A stretch of DNA of 64,000 bases, from contig NZ_LT615227.1 of NCBI RefSeq assembly GCF_900096755.1, forward strand, positions 1,207,822 to 1,271,821. Reading direction: 5' to 3'. Made by a program: the position numbers and the translations under genes. How positions within the stretch are numbered: the stretch's first letter is position 1; the number at the start of each line of letters is the position of its first letter. This DNA is from Polynucleobacter necessarius. Its GTDB lineage: Bacteria; Pseudomonadota; Gammaproteobacteria; Burkholderiales; Burkholderiaceae. Positions 17,649 through 26,018 of the stretch are shown here, piece after piece. Under the pieces are notes generated by a model, which saw only the letters and a program-made list of their open reading frames with translations, had not been told where the DNA came from and ran no database searches.

Positions 17649-18335
17649 ATGGTTGGCATGCTATCTCGCCTTCACCTTTTCCTGATCACAATACTCTGTA
17701 GTGCAAATCTAGCATTTGCCCAGGGTGCAACTGTTGCTGTCGCTGCCAATATGAAAGATGCATTTGGTGAAATTGCAACCGCCTTCAAGCTAACCGGTAA
17801 ATCTGAGATGAGGGTGGTCTATGGCTCATCCGGAAACTTCACTGCACAAATTCTGAATGGTGCTCCATTTAATGTATTGATTGCTGCCGATGAGCATTTC
17901 CCTCTGGAGTTATATAAAAAGGGCAAGGCTGTCAATGAAGGCGTAGTTTATGCAATAGGCAAACTGGCGCTAATAGCAAAAACATCCTCTGGAATCACTT
18001 TGGTAGATAACAAAGTTGAGATTGCTAAAGCAATTGCAAGGGCCAATAAGATTGCCATTGCAAAACCAGATCTTGCTCCTTACGGCAAAGCGGCTGTGGA
18101 GTATCTCAAGGCAGAGGGCCTTTGGGATTTGGCTAAAGATAAGTTGGTATACGGAGATAACGTTGGGGCTGCAACAACCTATGTTGTTACTGGCGCTGCC
18201 GATCTAGGATTTACTGCCCTCTCATTGGCCAGGTCTCCTGAGGTTGCCCCTCAAGAGGCGCAAGATTTATATCAATTTATGCAGGGTGCAAAAGCAAAAG
18301 CGATCTTGCAAAAATACGGCTACACCGCGCCCTAG
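17649..18335 (+). CDS. modA: Molybdate ABC transporter substrate-binding protein
   Basis: A 228-residue ModA with signal peptide (cleavage about ANLAFA/Q). The mature protein opens ATVAVAANMKDAFGEIATAF. Conserved oxyanion-site regions are visible: VVYGSSGNFTAQILNGAPFN, LIAADEHFP, AIAKPDLAPYGKAAVEYLKA, YGDNVGAATTYVVTGAADLG and FTALSL. It would capture molybdate (or tungstate) in the periplasm. No modB or modC follows; the next gene is paiB on the other strand, so the transporter partner must be elsewhere or lost. Intact. An internal ATG at residue 4 may be the true start. Confidence 0.9.
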   Translation: MVGMLSRLHLFLITILCSANLAFAQGATVAVAANMKDAFGEIATAFKLTGKSEMRVVYGSSGNFTAQILNGAPFNVLIAADEHFPLELYKKGKAVNEGVVYAIGKLALIAKTSSGITLVDNKVEIAKAIARANKIAIAKPDLAPYGKAAVEYLKAEGLWDLAKDKLVYGDNVGAATTYVVTGAADLGFTALSLARSPEVAPQEAQDLYQFMQGAKAKAILQKYGYTAP

Positions 18336-18962
18336 TTATTGAGCTGGCTTCATGTATTGAAGCATTTCCTGTAAGGCTTCCCGCGGTGATTTCTCTAGCT
18401 GCTTTACAACTGCCTCATAGTCTTGTGCCGGACGATTTTGACTGAGTTTAAATTTCACAACCAAGCTATTGACCGTTAGCTCTATTCCAATAATCGCTTT
18501 GAGCATCATCTGAACGTATTCCTCTGGGGCATCATCTAGCTTCCGGGTGGATTGATAGGTAGGCTCATGAATGTTAGTCATTTGTGCGACATGACTTCTG
18601 AGCCATGCTGGGTCATCAATGAGTTTGATTGATCCTTGTGCGTGCACTACAGCGTAGTTCCATGTTGGAACCACTTTTCCAGATTCTTGTTTGGAGGGAT
18701 ACCAGGTGGGTGTGACGTAAGCATTGGGACCATTAAAGATTGCTGTAACAGCAGTATTTGCGCTGCCGGCAACTTTGGTTAATGGATTGCTTCTGGCGAT
18801 ATGTCCGTAGAGTTTAGATTTGTCTTCACTCAACATTAATGGCAGATGATTAATCTCTAGCTGACCATCTAGATTGCCAATGATCGTAGCGAGTGGGTGC
18901 TCTGAAATTAATTGACCCAAAATCGCTGGATCTTCAACTAAAAAATGTTTAGGTAGGTACAT
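18336..18962 (-). CDS. PaiB family FMN-binding protein
   Basis: A 208-residue protein of the PaiB type (split-barrel FMN-binding fold). Landmarks are MYLPKHFLVEDPAILGQLIS at the start, HPLATIIGNLDG, INHLPLMLS, GHIARSNPL, NAYVTPTWYPSKQESGKVVP with TWNYAVVHAQGSI, and GIELTVNSLVVKFKLSQNRP. B. subtilis PaiB is a negative regulator of sporulation and protease genes; in proteobacteria the role is unclear, perhaps a flavoenzyme. Intact, convergent with modA with no gap. Confidence 0.88.
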   Translation of the reverse strand: MYLPKHFLVEDPAILGQLISEHPLATIIGNLDGQLEINHLPLMLSEDKSKLYGHIARSNPLTKVAGSANTAVTAIFNGPNAYVTPTWYPSKQESGKVVPTWNYAVVHAQGSIKLIDDPAWLRSHVAQMTNIHEPTYQSTRKLDDAPEEYVQMMLKAIIGIELTVNSLVVKFKLSQNRPAQDYEAVVKQLEKSPREALQEMLQYMKPAQ

Positions 18963-19083
18963 GATGGTGTGGTCAAAATAGTGTGTGATTAGTATGCATT
19001 AATCCCGCCATTTTTGTTTTGGATCAAGCCTTGAGGGTCTCAAATAGCCCATCATGAGAGGGTAGAGCCCGATTTCACACGAA

Positions 19084-19098
19084 TAATATTCATTCTCA
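19084..19098. promoter_or_regulatory. Fur box upstream of feoAB
   Basis: TAATATTCATTCTCA matches the 7-1-7 Fur consensus (TGATAATnATTATCA) at 11 of 14 positions and lies 44 bases before the feoA start. It predicts repression of ferrous iron uptake when iron is plentiful. Confidence 0.65.
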
Positions 19099-19141
19099 TT
19101 TGGGGATATAATTCAACAAATACCAAGCCCATATCCAATTC

Positions 19142-19387
19142 ATGAAATTAGACCAGGTTGATCTCGGCAGCCTTTATCGCGTTAGCGAAGTAAATGCGCC
19201 AAAAGGCGCCCCTCAAATTAAGGGGCAGCTGGAGGATATTGGCTTTTTGCCAGGCGAGCAGGTAACTGTCCTGCGTAAGGGATTATTGGGTAAAGGTCCA
19301 TACATGGTTCGTGTTGGCGCTTCAACTTTTGCTTTGCGCAAATTTGAGGCATGCATGATTTCTGTTGAAGCTTTGTCGCATGTCTGA
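19142..19387 (+). CDS. feoA: Ferrous iron transport protein A
   Basis: An 81-residue SH3-like protein of the FeoA family. It has LYRVSEVNAPKGAPQIKGQL at residues 11-30, then LEDIGFLPGEQVTVLRKGLL and YMVRVGASTFALRKFEA. FeoA assists the FeoB iron transporter at the inner membrane. It overlaps the feoB start by eight bases and is preceded by a Fur-box-like site, giving an iron-repressed feoAB operon. Intact. Confidence 0.92.
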   Translation: MKLDQVDLGSLYRVSEVNAPKGAPQIKGQLEDIGFLPGEQVTVLRKGLLGKGPYMVRVGASTFALRKFEACMISVEALSHV

Positions 19388-21293
19388 ATCTAAAGTCCAT
19401 TTTTTCTCAAACGAGCCTATCGTTGCTTTATTGGGTAATCCCAATTGCGGAAAAACGGCCTTATTTAATTTACTTACCGGTAGTCGTCAGAAGGTGGCCA
19501 ACTATTCTGGTGTCACTGTCGATAGAAAAGAAGGGCGCCTCGCTCTGGAGTCTGGAAAAAATATTCGCATTCTTGATTTACCTGGTGCCTATAGTCTTTA
19601 TCCAAGATCACTCGATGAGCGTGTGACTTGCAATGTATTGCTGGGCAGAGCAGAGGGCGAGAAGCGTCCTGATTTGGTGATTTGTGTATTAAGCGCTATT
19701 AACTTACGTCGCAACTTACGTCTGGTATTGGCAGCCAAGCGCCTAGGGTTGCCTTGTGTAGTGGTGTTGAATATGCTCGATATTGCCCAGCGCCAAGGCT
19801 TGCAGATTGATACTGCTGCTTTATCGAATGAGCTGGGCTTACCGGTGCTCACTAGCATTGGAATTCAAGCTAATGGGGCAGATGGGATTAAGAAGTTTCT
19901 ATCAGGGCTAGATTGGCGTAACTTACAGGGATTACAGACTGGTACCAGTGATGCCACTTTGGAGAATGCAGCTTCGCATATTGCGCATACTGAATCTGAT
20001 AACGTTCAAGTACAAAGAATTTTGCAAAACCTCAAACTGGATCGGATTATTCCTGATCAATTGAGTGATCGCTTAGATGCGGTGTTGTTGCATCCGGTCT
20101 TTGGCCCCATCATTTTGGTGGCTCTACTCTTTTGCATATTCCAGGCAGTATTTAGTTGGGCGACTGTACCCATGGATCTGATTAAGACTGCGGTTGAATA
20201 TCTGGGTGCGCAAATTGCTGAATTCCTGCCAAATAATTGGGTACGCAGTTTATTTATCAATGGCATTTTGGCCGGGCTAGGTGGGGTGGTAATTTTCCTG
20301 CCGCAAATTTTGATTCTGTTCTTTTTCATTTTGTTGCTTGAGGAATCAGGCTATCTCCCAAGGGCTGCCTATTTGCTCGATAGAGTGATGGGCTCCGTTG
20401 GTCTGTCTGGCAGATCATTCATTCCGTTGCTGTCTAGTTTTGCTTGTGCGATCCCCGGCATCATGGCAACCAGAAGCATCTCCAATGCTAGAGATCGCAT
20501 GGTGACCATCTTGATTGCGCCAATGATGACTTGCTCTGCGCGTTTGCCTGTGTACGCCCTGTTAATCTCTGCATTTATTCCTGAGCAAAAGCTTTGGGCT
20601 GGTATTGATTTGCAAGGCCTAGTTCTGTTCTTGTTATACCTAGCGGGCATCTTGGGGGCTATGGCGGTGGCGTGGATTCTGAAGCGCTTCACCAGCGAGC
20701 AGTTTGGGATGAATGCGCTCATGATGGAGCTACCTAGTTACCATTTGCCGCGCTTAGGTAATTTAGCTATTAGCCTGTGGCAGCGCGCTGAAATCTTCTT
20801 GCGTCGCGTCGGCGGAATCATCCTGATCATGACAATTGCCTTATGGGCGCTGTCTAGCTTTCCATTTCCTCCTGAGGGTGCTACCGGATCGCCGATTCAG
20901 TACAGTTTTGCGGGGATGATGGGGCAGGCCTTGGCACATATCTTCTCGCCGATTGGATTTAATTGGCAAATTAGTATTGCCTTGGTGCCTGGTATGGCTG
21001 CTCGCGAAGTGGTGGTGAGCTCATTGGCAACTGTCTATGCACTATCTAGTTCTAGTGTAGATGCTGCTGATGCACTTATTCCTCTGATTTCTAGTGGCTG
21101 GCCATTGGCAACAGCACTTTCTTTATTGGCTTGGTTTGTATTTGCGCCTCAGTGCCTATCAACCATTGCTGCAGTGAAGCGCGAAACTGGGGGCTGGAAA
21201 ATTCCGATCATTATGCTCAGTTACTTATTTGGCCTGGCATATATCGCTGCCTTTATTACCTATCAGATTGCTAGCGCACTAGGCCTGGCTTAA
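19380..21293 (+). CDS. feoB: Ferrous iron transporter B
   Basis: A 638-residue FeoB. The G domain has G1 LLGNPNCGKTALFNLLTG, switch region KVANYSGVTVDRKEG, G3 LPGAYSLYP and G4 NMLD. The membrane part follows from about residue 235, with the Gate motifs: LEESGYLPRAAYLLDRVMGS, GRSFIPLLSSFACAIPGIMA and CSARLPVY in the first, and VPGMAAREVVVSSLATVYAL and PQCLSTIAAVKRETG in the second. The cysteines of ACAIP and MTCSARLP that line the iron path are present. I start at the ATG overlapping the feoA stop rather than an upstream TTG. It is shorter than E. coli FeoB (773) but normal for this subgroup. Intact. Confidence 0.94.
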   Translation: MSESKVHFFSNEPIVALLGNPNCGKTALFNLLTGSRQKVANYSGVTVDRKEGRLALESGKNIRILDLPGAYSLYPRSLDERVTCNVLLGRAEGEKRPDLVICVLSAINLRRNLRLVLAAKRLGLPCVVVLNMLDIAQRQGLQIDTAALSNELGLPVLTSIGIQANGADGIKKFLSGLDWRNLQGLQTGTSDATLENAASHIAHTESDNVQVQRILQNLKLDRIIPDQLSDRLDAVLLHPVFGPIILVALLFCIFQAVFSWATVPMDLIKTAVEYLGAQIAEFLPNNWVRSLFINGILAGLGGVVIFLPQILILFFFILLLEESGYLPRAAYLLDRVMGSVGLSGRSFIPLLSSFACAIPGIMATRSISNARDRMVTILIAPMMTCSARLPVYALLISAFIPEQKLWAGIDLQGLVLFLLYLAGILGAMAVAWILKRFTSEQFGMNALMMELPSYHLPRLGNLAISLWQRAEIFLRRVGGIILIMTIALWALSSFPFPPEGATGSPIQYSFAGMMGQALAHIFSPIGFNWQISIALVPGMAAREVVVSSLATVYALSSSSVDAADALIPLISSGWPLATALSLLAWFVFAPQCLSTIAAVKRETGGWKIPIIMLSYLFGLAYIAAFITYQIASALGLA

Positions 21294-21368
21294 TTGGCTC
21301 TGGATCAAAGCAAGCTTTCTTAAATTCAGATACTCTCTTAGGTATTCATTAATAAAGAGAGTATTCAA

Positions 21369-21764
21369 ATGACTTGCAACCCCCTTTTCTTTGTACTGTC
21401 CTGTTTGATTGGTGTTTCAGCCTCAAATTTGGCGATGGCTCAGTCAGGTGAGGGCACTTATAAGCAAGTCTGCGCCAATTGCCATGGCGCGGGCGTACTA
21501 AATGCCCCTAAGTTCGGTGATAAAGCTAAATGGGCACCATTGATTGCCGAAGGCCAGGTCACATTGACTGCCCATGCTTATTTTGGCGTGCGTGCGATGC
21601 CTCCAAAAGGCGGCAATCCCAATTTGAGCATCGAAGGATTTTCTGATGCACTGGTTTATATGGTGAATAACTCTGGCGGTAACTGGAAATCACCGGATGC
21701 AAAAACGATTGCAGCAATCAATAAAGAAATTGAAGTGCGTAAAGCAGGATCTAGCAGGCAGTAA
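21369..21764 (+). CDS. Periplasmic class I cytochrome c (c5-like)
   Basis: A 131-residue secreted cytochrome. The signal peptide (residues 1-25, cleavage at MA/Q) is followed by GEGTYKQVCANCHGAGVLNA with the CANCH haem attachment site, and a later methionine ligand in GVRAMPPKGGNPNLS. The pattern is that of cytochrome c5 family electron carriers. It stands between feoB and a converging Bug gene; a perfect hairpin follows the stop. Intact; partner oxidase unknown. Confidence 0.88.
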   Translation: MTCNPLFFVLSCLIGVSASNLAMAQSGEGTYKQVCANCHGAGVLNAPKFGDKAKWAPLIAEGQVTLTAHAYFGVRAMPPKGGNPNLSIEGFSDALVYMVNNSGGNWKSPDAKTIAAINKEIEVRKAGSSRQ

Positions 21765-21771
21765 TTCAATG

Positions 21772-21803
21772 CAATCGATGCTAAGCGCACTTAGCATCGA
21801 TTG
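21772..21803. terminator. Perfect hairpin between convergent genes
   Basis: A 14-bp perfect inverted repeat (21772-21785 / 21790-21803) with a cgca loop separates the cytochrome gene from the converging Bug gene. It lacks a T-tract, so termination would be inefficient or Rho-assisted; RNA-end protection is an alternative. Confidence 0.6.
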
Positions 21804-21808
21804 ATCTA

Positions 21809-22800
21809 TTAGTCCGCCTTAATATTGGCGTCCTTAACAACTTTGCTCCACATACTGAGTTCGCGGGAGATTCGCTTGCTGGAGATAGGTAGTTCACATA
21901 AACACCGGCAGCAAGCATGCGCTCTTGAAGATCCGGGCGTTGCAAGATTAACTTGATATCAGTGCTCAACTTATCAATAATGGGTTTAGGCGTTCCTGCT
22001 GGCGCCAAAATGCCAAACATGCTTACTACATCAAAGTTCGGCAAGCCAGTAGCCTCAGTAACTGTGGGTACATCTGGCAATTGGCTGATGCGTTTGGCTG
22101 TAGTAACCGCTAAGGGTCTCAATTGGCCTGCTTGAATAAATTGCAAGGCCGCAGGGACGGTCTCGGACATAGCCAGCATCTGGCCACCAACTAAGTCAGT
22201 CATAGCAGGGCCGCTGCCCTTGTAAGGTACATGCAATAAATCTAATCCGAGCTGGAACCTAAACATTTCCATCGCAAGACGTTGAGGTGCTCCAGCACCA
22301 GAAGATGCAAAAGTCAGCTTTCCTGGATTGGCTTTTGCATAAGCAATGAACTCTTTCATATTCTTCACGGGGACAGACGGGTTCACAACAAATACAAGCG
22401 ACACTACACCCACCACATCGACAGGAGCGAAGTCTTTTTCAAGGTTGTACTTGATCTTGTCTTTATCAAGATTGGCGTTAATGGCATGTAAGCTTAGGGC
22501 ACCCATTAATAAGGTGTAACCATCGGGCGTTGACTTGGCAACCATGTCTGCGCCGATATTGCCGATATCGCCTGCGCGGTTATCAGGAATTACCTGTTGG
22601 TTCAGTGTTTTCGAAAGCTCTTGAGCCATGATGCGGCCAATCACATCAGTCGCTCCACCTGGCGGGTAAGGAATAACTAATTTAATTGGTTTATCTGGAT
22701 AGCTTTTAATTGCAGCGCTGCTGGTTTGTGCAAGCAGGGGGCTGCTTACCAAGCTGGCGCATAGGAGTAGGCCGAAGCCCTTAGTTAGATTTAGTCTCAT
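21809..22800 (-). pseudogene. Bug/TctC substrate-binding protein with C-terminal frameshift
   Basis: Residues 1 to about 300 are a normal Bug receptor: signal peptide ending LLAQTSSAAIKSYPDKPIKL, PPGGATDVIGRIMAQELS, TPDGYTLLMGALSLH, LTFASSGAGAPQRLAMEMFR, HVPYKGSGPAMTDLVGGQML and GILAPAGTPKPIIDKLS. After NYLSPAS the frame wanders, ending SIDAKCA at 21781. The adjacent frame instead gives the expected tail KRISRELSMWSKVVKDANIK and a stop at 21809. One base lost or gained near 21880 explains it. The ligand-binding domains are complete, so partial function is possible; the last helix is wrong. Confidence 0.78.
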
Positions 22801-22906
22801 GTTGTATTTTTAGTATTTGGTTTGGATGCGAATTTCTATTATCTACAGAATTCAGATTCCTGCGCTGGGTCAATGAATTCATTGTTTCCTTAACTACAAT
22901 GAGTTA

Positions 22907-23191
22907 ATGACCCTAGAGCCTCACCATATTGAAATCGTTGGATATTGCGCTGCATTCTTAACGACTGTGGCCTTTTTGCCTCAGGCAATCCAGTCTTGGC
23001 GCGCCAAAGACCTCTCTGGAATTTCCCCCCTGGGGATGTATTCCTTATTTACGACTGGGGTGGGTTTATGGCTGGTCTATGGCCTGATTATTGAGAAGTG
23101 GCCTCTCATCCTGGCGAATGCACTAACTTTTGCTTTGGCCCTTAGCATCTTATTGTTGAAATTGCGTCATACTTCTAAACATCAGAAATAA
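22907..23191 (+). CDS. SemiSWEET-type PQ-loop sugar transporter
   Basis: A 94-residue protein with three transmembrane helices, the size of bacterial SemiSWEETs, which dimerise to move sugars. The first helix carries IVGYCAAFLTTVAFLPQAIQ with the PQ motif, followed by SWRAKDLSGISPLGMYSLFT, the classical loop, and a third helix LANALTFALALSILLLKLR. Intact and likely monocistronic. The substrate (sucrose or glucose in characterised members) cannot be inferred. Confidence 0.9.
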   Translation: MTLEPHHIEIVGYCAAFLTTVAFLPQAIQSWRAKDLSGISPLGMYSLFTTGVGLWLVYGLIIEKWPLILANALTFALALSILLLKLRHTSKHQK

Positions 23192-23227
23192 AACACGCCA
23201 TTATCAAAATTCTTAGAAAGGTATCTT

Positions 23228-23920
23228 ATGAGTTCAGCTTTCGTGATTGATCCGCCAGCAGTTATTTCATTGCCCGTGACTGGCGACTCACGTCGCTTTG
23301 CAGTCAATCGCATTTACTGCGTTGGCCGCAATTATGCCGATCATGCACGCGAGATGGGCCATGATCCAGATCGTGAGCCACCTTTCTTTTTTATGAAACC
23401 AGCAAACTCTATCGTGACCGACGGTAAAGATATGCATTTTCCTAGTCTGTCGAATGATGTCCATCATGAAATTGAAATGGTCGTCGCAATTGGTAAGGGC
23501 GGCGCAAATATTTCTGCAGATAAAGCCTTAGATCATGTCTATGGATACGGCGTTGGTTTGGATATGACAAGACGCGATCTTCAGGGCGAGGCCAAGAAGA
23601 TGGGGCGCCCTTGGGATACAGGCAAAGCATTTGACCAATCTGCTCCGTGCGGAGAAATTACTCCGGCTAGCAAATGCGGCCATCCTGCCAAAGGTAGCGT
23701 AAAGCTCCTAGTGAATGGCGAAGTGCGCCAAGAAGGCGATCTGAATCAATTGATTTGGAATGTGCCTGACACCATTGCTTATCTTTCCACCTTGTTCACT
23801 TTAGAGCCAGGGGATTTAATTTTCTCTGGAACGCCTGCTGGGGTTGGTCCGGTTAAGAAGGGTGACGTACTAGAGGGAAGCGTAGCAGGCCTTCCAAGCT
23901 TGAAGACAAAAATTATTTAA
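23228..23920 (+). CDS. Fumarylacetoacetate hydrolase family protein
   Basis: A 230-residue cytoplasmic FAH-fold enzyme. It has IYCVGRNYADHAREMG, PPFFFMKPANSIVTDG, HHEIEMVVAIGKGGANIS (metal-binding EIE), YGVGLDMTRRDLQGEAKKMG, PWDTGKAFDQSAPCGEI and LEPGDLIFSGTPAGVGPVKK. This arrangement is closest to YcgM/FAHD1-like acylpyruvases and maleylpyruvate hydrolases, which cleave acylpyruvates or decarboxylate oxaloacetate with Mg2+. A ribosome site (agaaaggtatctt) precedes the ATG. Intact; 13 bases before the broken hydrolase gene. Confidence 0.88.
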   Translation: MSSAFVIDPPAVISLPVTGDSRRFAVNRIYCVGRNYADHAREMGHDPDREPPFFFMKPANSIVTDGKDMHFPSLSNDVHHEIEMVVAIGKGGANISADKALDHVYGYGVGLDMTRRDLQGEAKKMGRPWDTGKAFDQSAPCGEITPASKCGHPAKGSVKLLVNGEVRQEGDLNQLIWNVPDTIAYLSTLFTLEPGDLIFSGTPAGVGPVKKGDVLEGSVAGLPSLKTKII

Positions 23921-23933
23921 TCGGATTGCTGAA

Positions 23934-24995
23934 ATGATGATCTTGCTCAGAAGAATTTCTACAGTGTGCGCAGCGGTAATATGTGTGGCCTCCCTAACAT
24001 CCTGCGTAAGTACTGAGCAAGCATCTTCAACGACGCCCGTCAGTTTTTATGCCAATGCGGCACCGTTGGATCTGCGTCTAAGTGCTTGGCCTTATCCATA
24101 CCCATTAAAAGAATTTAAAACTTCTTTGCAGGGTCAGTCTGCAGCAATGGTTTATATGGATGTGGCAGCGGTGGGCAAGCAAAAAGTGTGGTGCTGCTAT
24201 TTCATGGAAAAAACTTTTCCAGTGATTATTGGGCTCCCGCAATTGCTGGTTTAACTCAAGCTGGTTATCGCGTCATTGCGCCAGATCAAATTGGTTTTGG
24301 TAAGTCATCTAAGCCGGATGATGTTGCTTATCACTTTGATGATTTGGCGGCTAATACCAAAGCTTTATTAGCATCACTCAAAATTCAAAAGGTATCTGCC
24401 ATTGCTAATTCCATGGGTGGGATGGTTGGGGTACGCTTTGCCCGTCTTTATCATCCGCAAACGGTCCAAAAGCTGGTGCTTGAAAACCCGCTTGGTCTTG
24501 AGGATTACTCCAAAGATATTCCTCCGCAGAAAAATGATGATTTACTGAAATTAGAGATGGCTCAAACAGAAACGAGTTATCGCCGTTTCTTACAAAGTTA
24601 CTTCCCAAACTGGCAGCCAAGTTATGAAAAGTTTGTCGAGGTTTACGTGCGAGTGCAAAAGGGGCCTGACTACCACCCAGCTTATGCCAAAACCTCACTC
24701 AGTGTTGACCTATCAGATGATCGCGGAAAAACCAGTAGTCAATGATTTGCCGCAATTGAAGATGCCGGTATTGTTGGTGATAGGGCAGAAGGATCGGACG
24801 GTATTTGGTCGTCGCTTCGCGCCGCCGGAAGCCGTTAAGTCTCTAGGCAACTTCCCGGAATTAGGGAAAAAGGCCCAGGCGGCGATTCCTAATGCTCAGT
24901 TAGTGCCAATTGAAAACGTGGGTCATGCGCCTCACGTAGAGGTGCCTGATGTATTTGTTAAAACAGTGGTGCAGTTTTTAAACGCTAAAAACTAA
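23934..24995 (+). pseudogene. Lipoprotein alpha/beta hydrolase, frameshifted twice
   Basis: Frame one has a lipoprotein signal (ICVASLTSC) and a leader ending AMVYMDVAAVGKQK. The hydrolase resumes in a second frame as VLLFHGKNFSSDYWAPAIAG, YRVIAPDQIGFGKSSKPDD and SAIANSMGGMVGVRFARLYH. A third frame, after about 24700, supplies VLLVIGQKDRTVFGRRFAPP (acid) and PIENVGHAPHVEVPDVFVKT (catalytic His). The nucleophile elbow is ANSMGG instead of the usual G-x-S-x-G. The mended length would be about 350 residues. With the catalytic triad spread over two frames, the present gene cannot be active. Confidence 0.85.
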
Positions 24996-25212
24996 TTACT
25001 TGCCATTCCATTTGGGTGAGCGACCTTCTAAGAAGGCGTTCACACCCTCTTTGAAGTCATTGCTGTTATAGGTCTCACGCATCAAGTCTGTGCAGTCGGG
25101 AAGATTGCTGCCAGGTCATGGCATTACGGGCAGTTGGATTGTTAAATGTAATCCGTGCAATGTGGCCGATGATTTCCAGGTTGAGGCAGGGTGGGTTGGC
25201 GCTTGTAGTCAT
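24996..25212 (-). pseudogene. Enoyl-CoA hydratase/isomerase gene with large internal deletion
   Basis: The start, MTTSANPPCLNLEIIGHIAR followed by ITFNNPTARNAMTW, is a standard crotonase N-terminus. The end, DLMRETYNSNDFKEGVNAFL with EGRSPKWNGK, is a standard crotonase C-terminus in another frame. Only 217 bases connect them, where a full gene needs about 780, so both oxyanion-hole regions and the catalytic acids are gone. This is an unambiguous deletion relic. It abuts the stop of the broken hydrolase. Confidence 0.88.
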
Positions 25213-25299
25213 AGAGGCATTCTAAACAAAAGGCCATGCCCATAGCCCTGACTTAGGTAATTTATTCTTACGAGTAGGCTCCTGCGCTAGAATTCAACC

Positions 25300-25458
25300 A
25301 TGTACATGTTCCTGCCTTTTCTGACAGCCTTTATCGGACTCATTTTGGTCTGGTTTGAAAAACGTATTGCAGGTGTAGCAGTTTTAGCAATTACTGTTGC
25401 CATCTTGGCAGCTTGGTTCCGCTTTCATGCAACCAGTCATCTCAACATCAGTCTGTAA
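25300..25458 (+). CDS. DUF5993-type small membrane protein
   Basis: A 52-residue protein, MYMFLPFLTAFIGLILVWFE then KRIAGVAVLAITVAILAAWF, ending RFHATSHLNISL. It has two hydrophobic helices and the short charged middle and H-A-T-x-x-L-N ending typical of DUF5993 proteins, which are commonly encoded beside dsbB-like genes. Six bases separate it from the DsbB-like gene, so the two are probably co-transcribed and may cooperate in thiol oxidation. It is short enough to be missed by automatic annotation. Confidence 0.72.
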   Translation: MYMFLPFLTAFIGLILVWFEKRIAGVAVLAITVAILAAWFRFHATSHLNISL

Positions 25459-25464
25459 TTTATT

Positions 25465-26007
25465 GTGAGCAAGTACGCCTTTCCATCACTCGCCGCACTT
25501 GGTAACCAGTTAGCATTATTAGCGGTTATTGGGATACTTTCATACGCATTCGTAGACCAGATTTATTTTGGTGAGCTGCCTTGTCCTTTGTGTCTAATGC
25601 AGCGGGTTGGTTTTGTCATCATCGGTTTTGCTTTGGTGCTCAATATTCGTTGTGGCGAACATTACGCTCACTATGGCTGGGGTATTCTTGGCGGCTTAGT
25701 GGGAATGATGGTTTCCCTGCGCCAAGTTTTTCTTCATATCCTGCCAGGCGATAAAGGATTTGGCGCTACTTTTCTAGAGTTGCATTTTTACACCTGGGCG
25801 TTTGTGGGTTATATGGGTCTTCTGGCTGGACAGGCGGCCATTCTTTTAATGCTCCCAAATCGGAACGTACGTTCACGCTCTTGGTTTGCAAACGCGCTGG
25901 TTATTGTGTTTATCTTGTTGGTGTTAGGTAACCTGGTTTCTACTTTGCTCGAGTGTGGCATTGGCCCTTGCGCTGATGATCCAGTGAAATATGAGGGCTG
26001 GCTTTAG
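25465..26007 (+). CDS. DsbB family disulfide bond formation protein
   Basis: A 180-residue inner-membrane protein with four to five helices, beginning at GTG. The first periplasmic loop has the redox pair in ELPCPLCLMQRVGFV (CPLC, about residues 36-39). The second loop (HILPGDKGFGATFLELHFYT) has no cysteines, unlike E. coli DsbB, but a second pair CGIGPC occurs near residues 165-170 after the last helix. This fits the DUF5993-associated DsbB subgroup. It would reoxidise a DsbA-like partner and pass electrons to quinone. Intact. Confidence 0.85.
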   Translation: MSKYAFPSLAALGNQLALLAVIGILSYAFVDQIYFGELPCPLCLMQRVGFVIIGFALVLNIRCGEHYAHYGWGILGGLVGMMVSLRQVFLHILPGDKGFGATFLELHFYTWAFVGYMGLLAGQAAILLMLPNRNVRSRSWFANALVIVFILLVLGNLVSTLLECGIGPCADDPVKYEGWL

Positions 26008-26018
26008 ATTAATAGACT

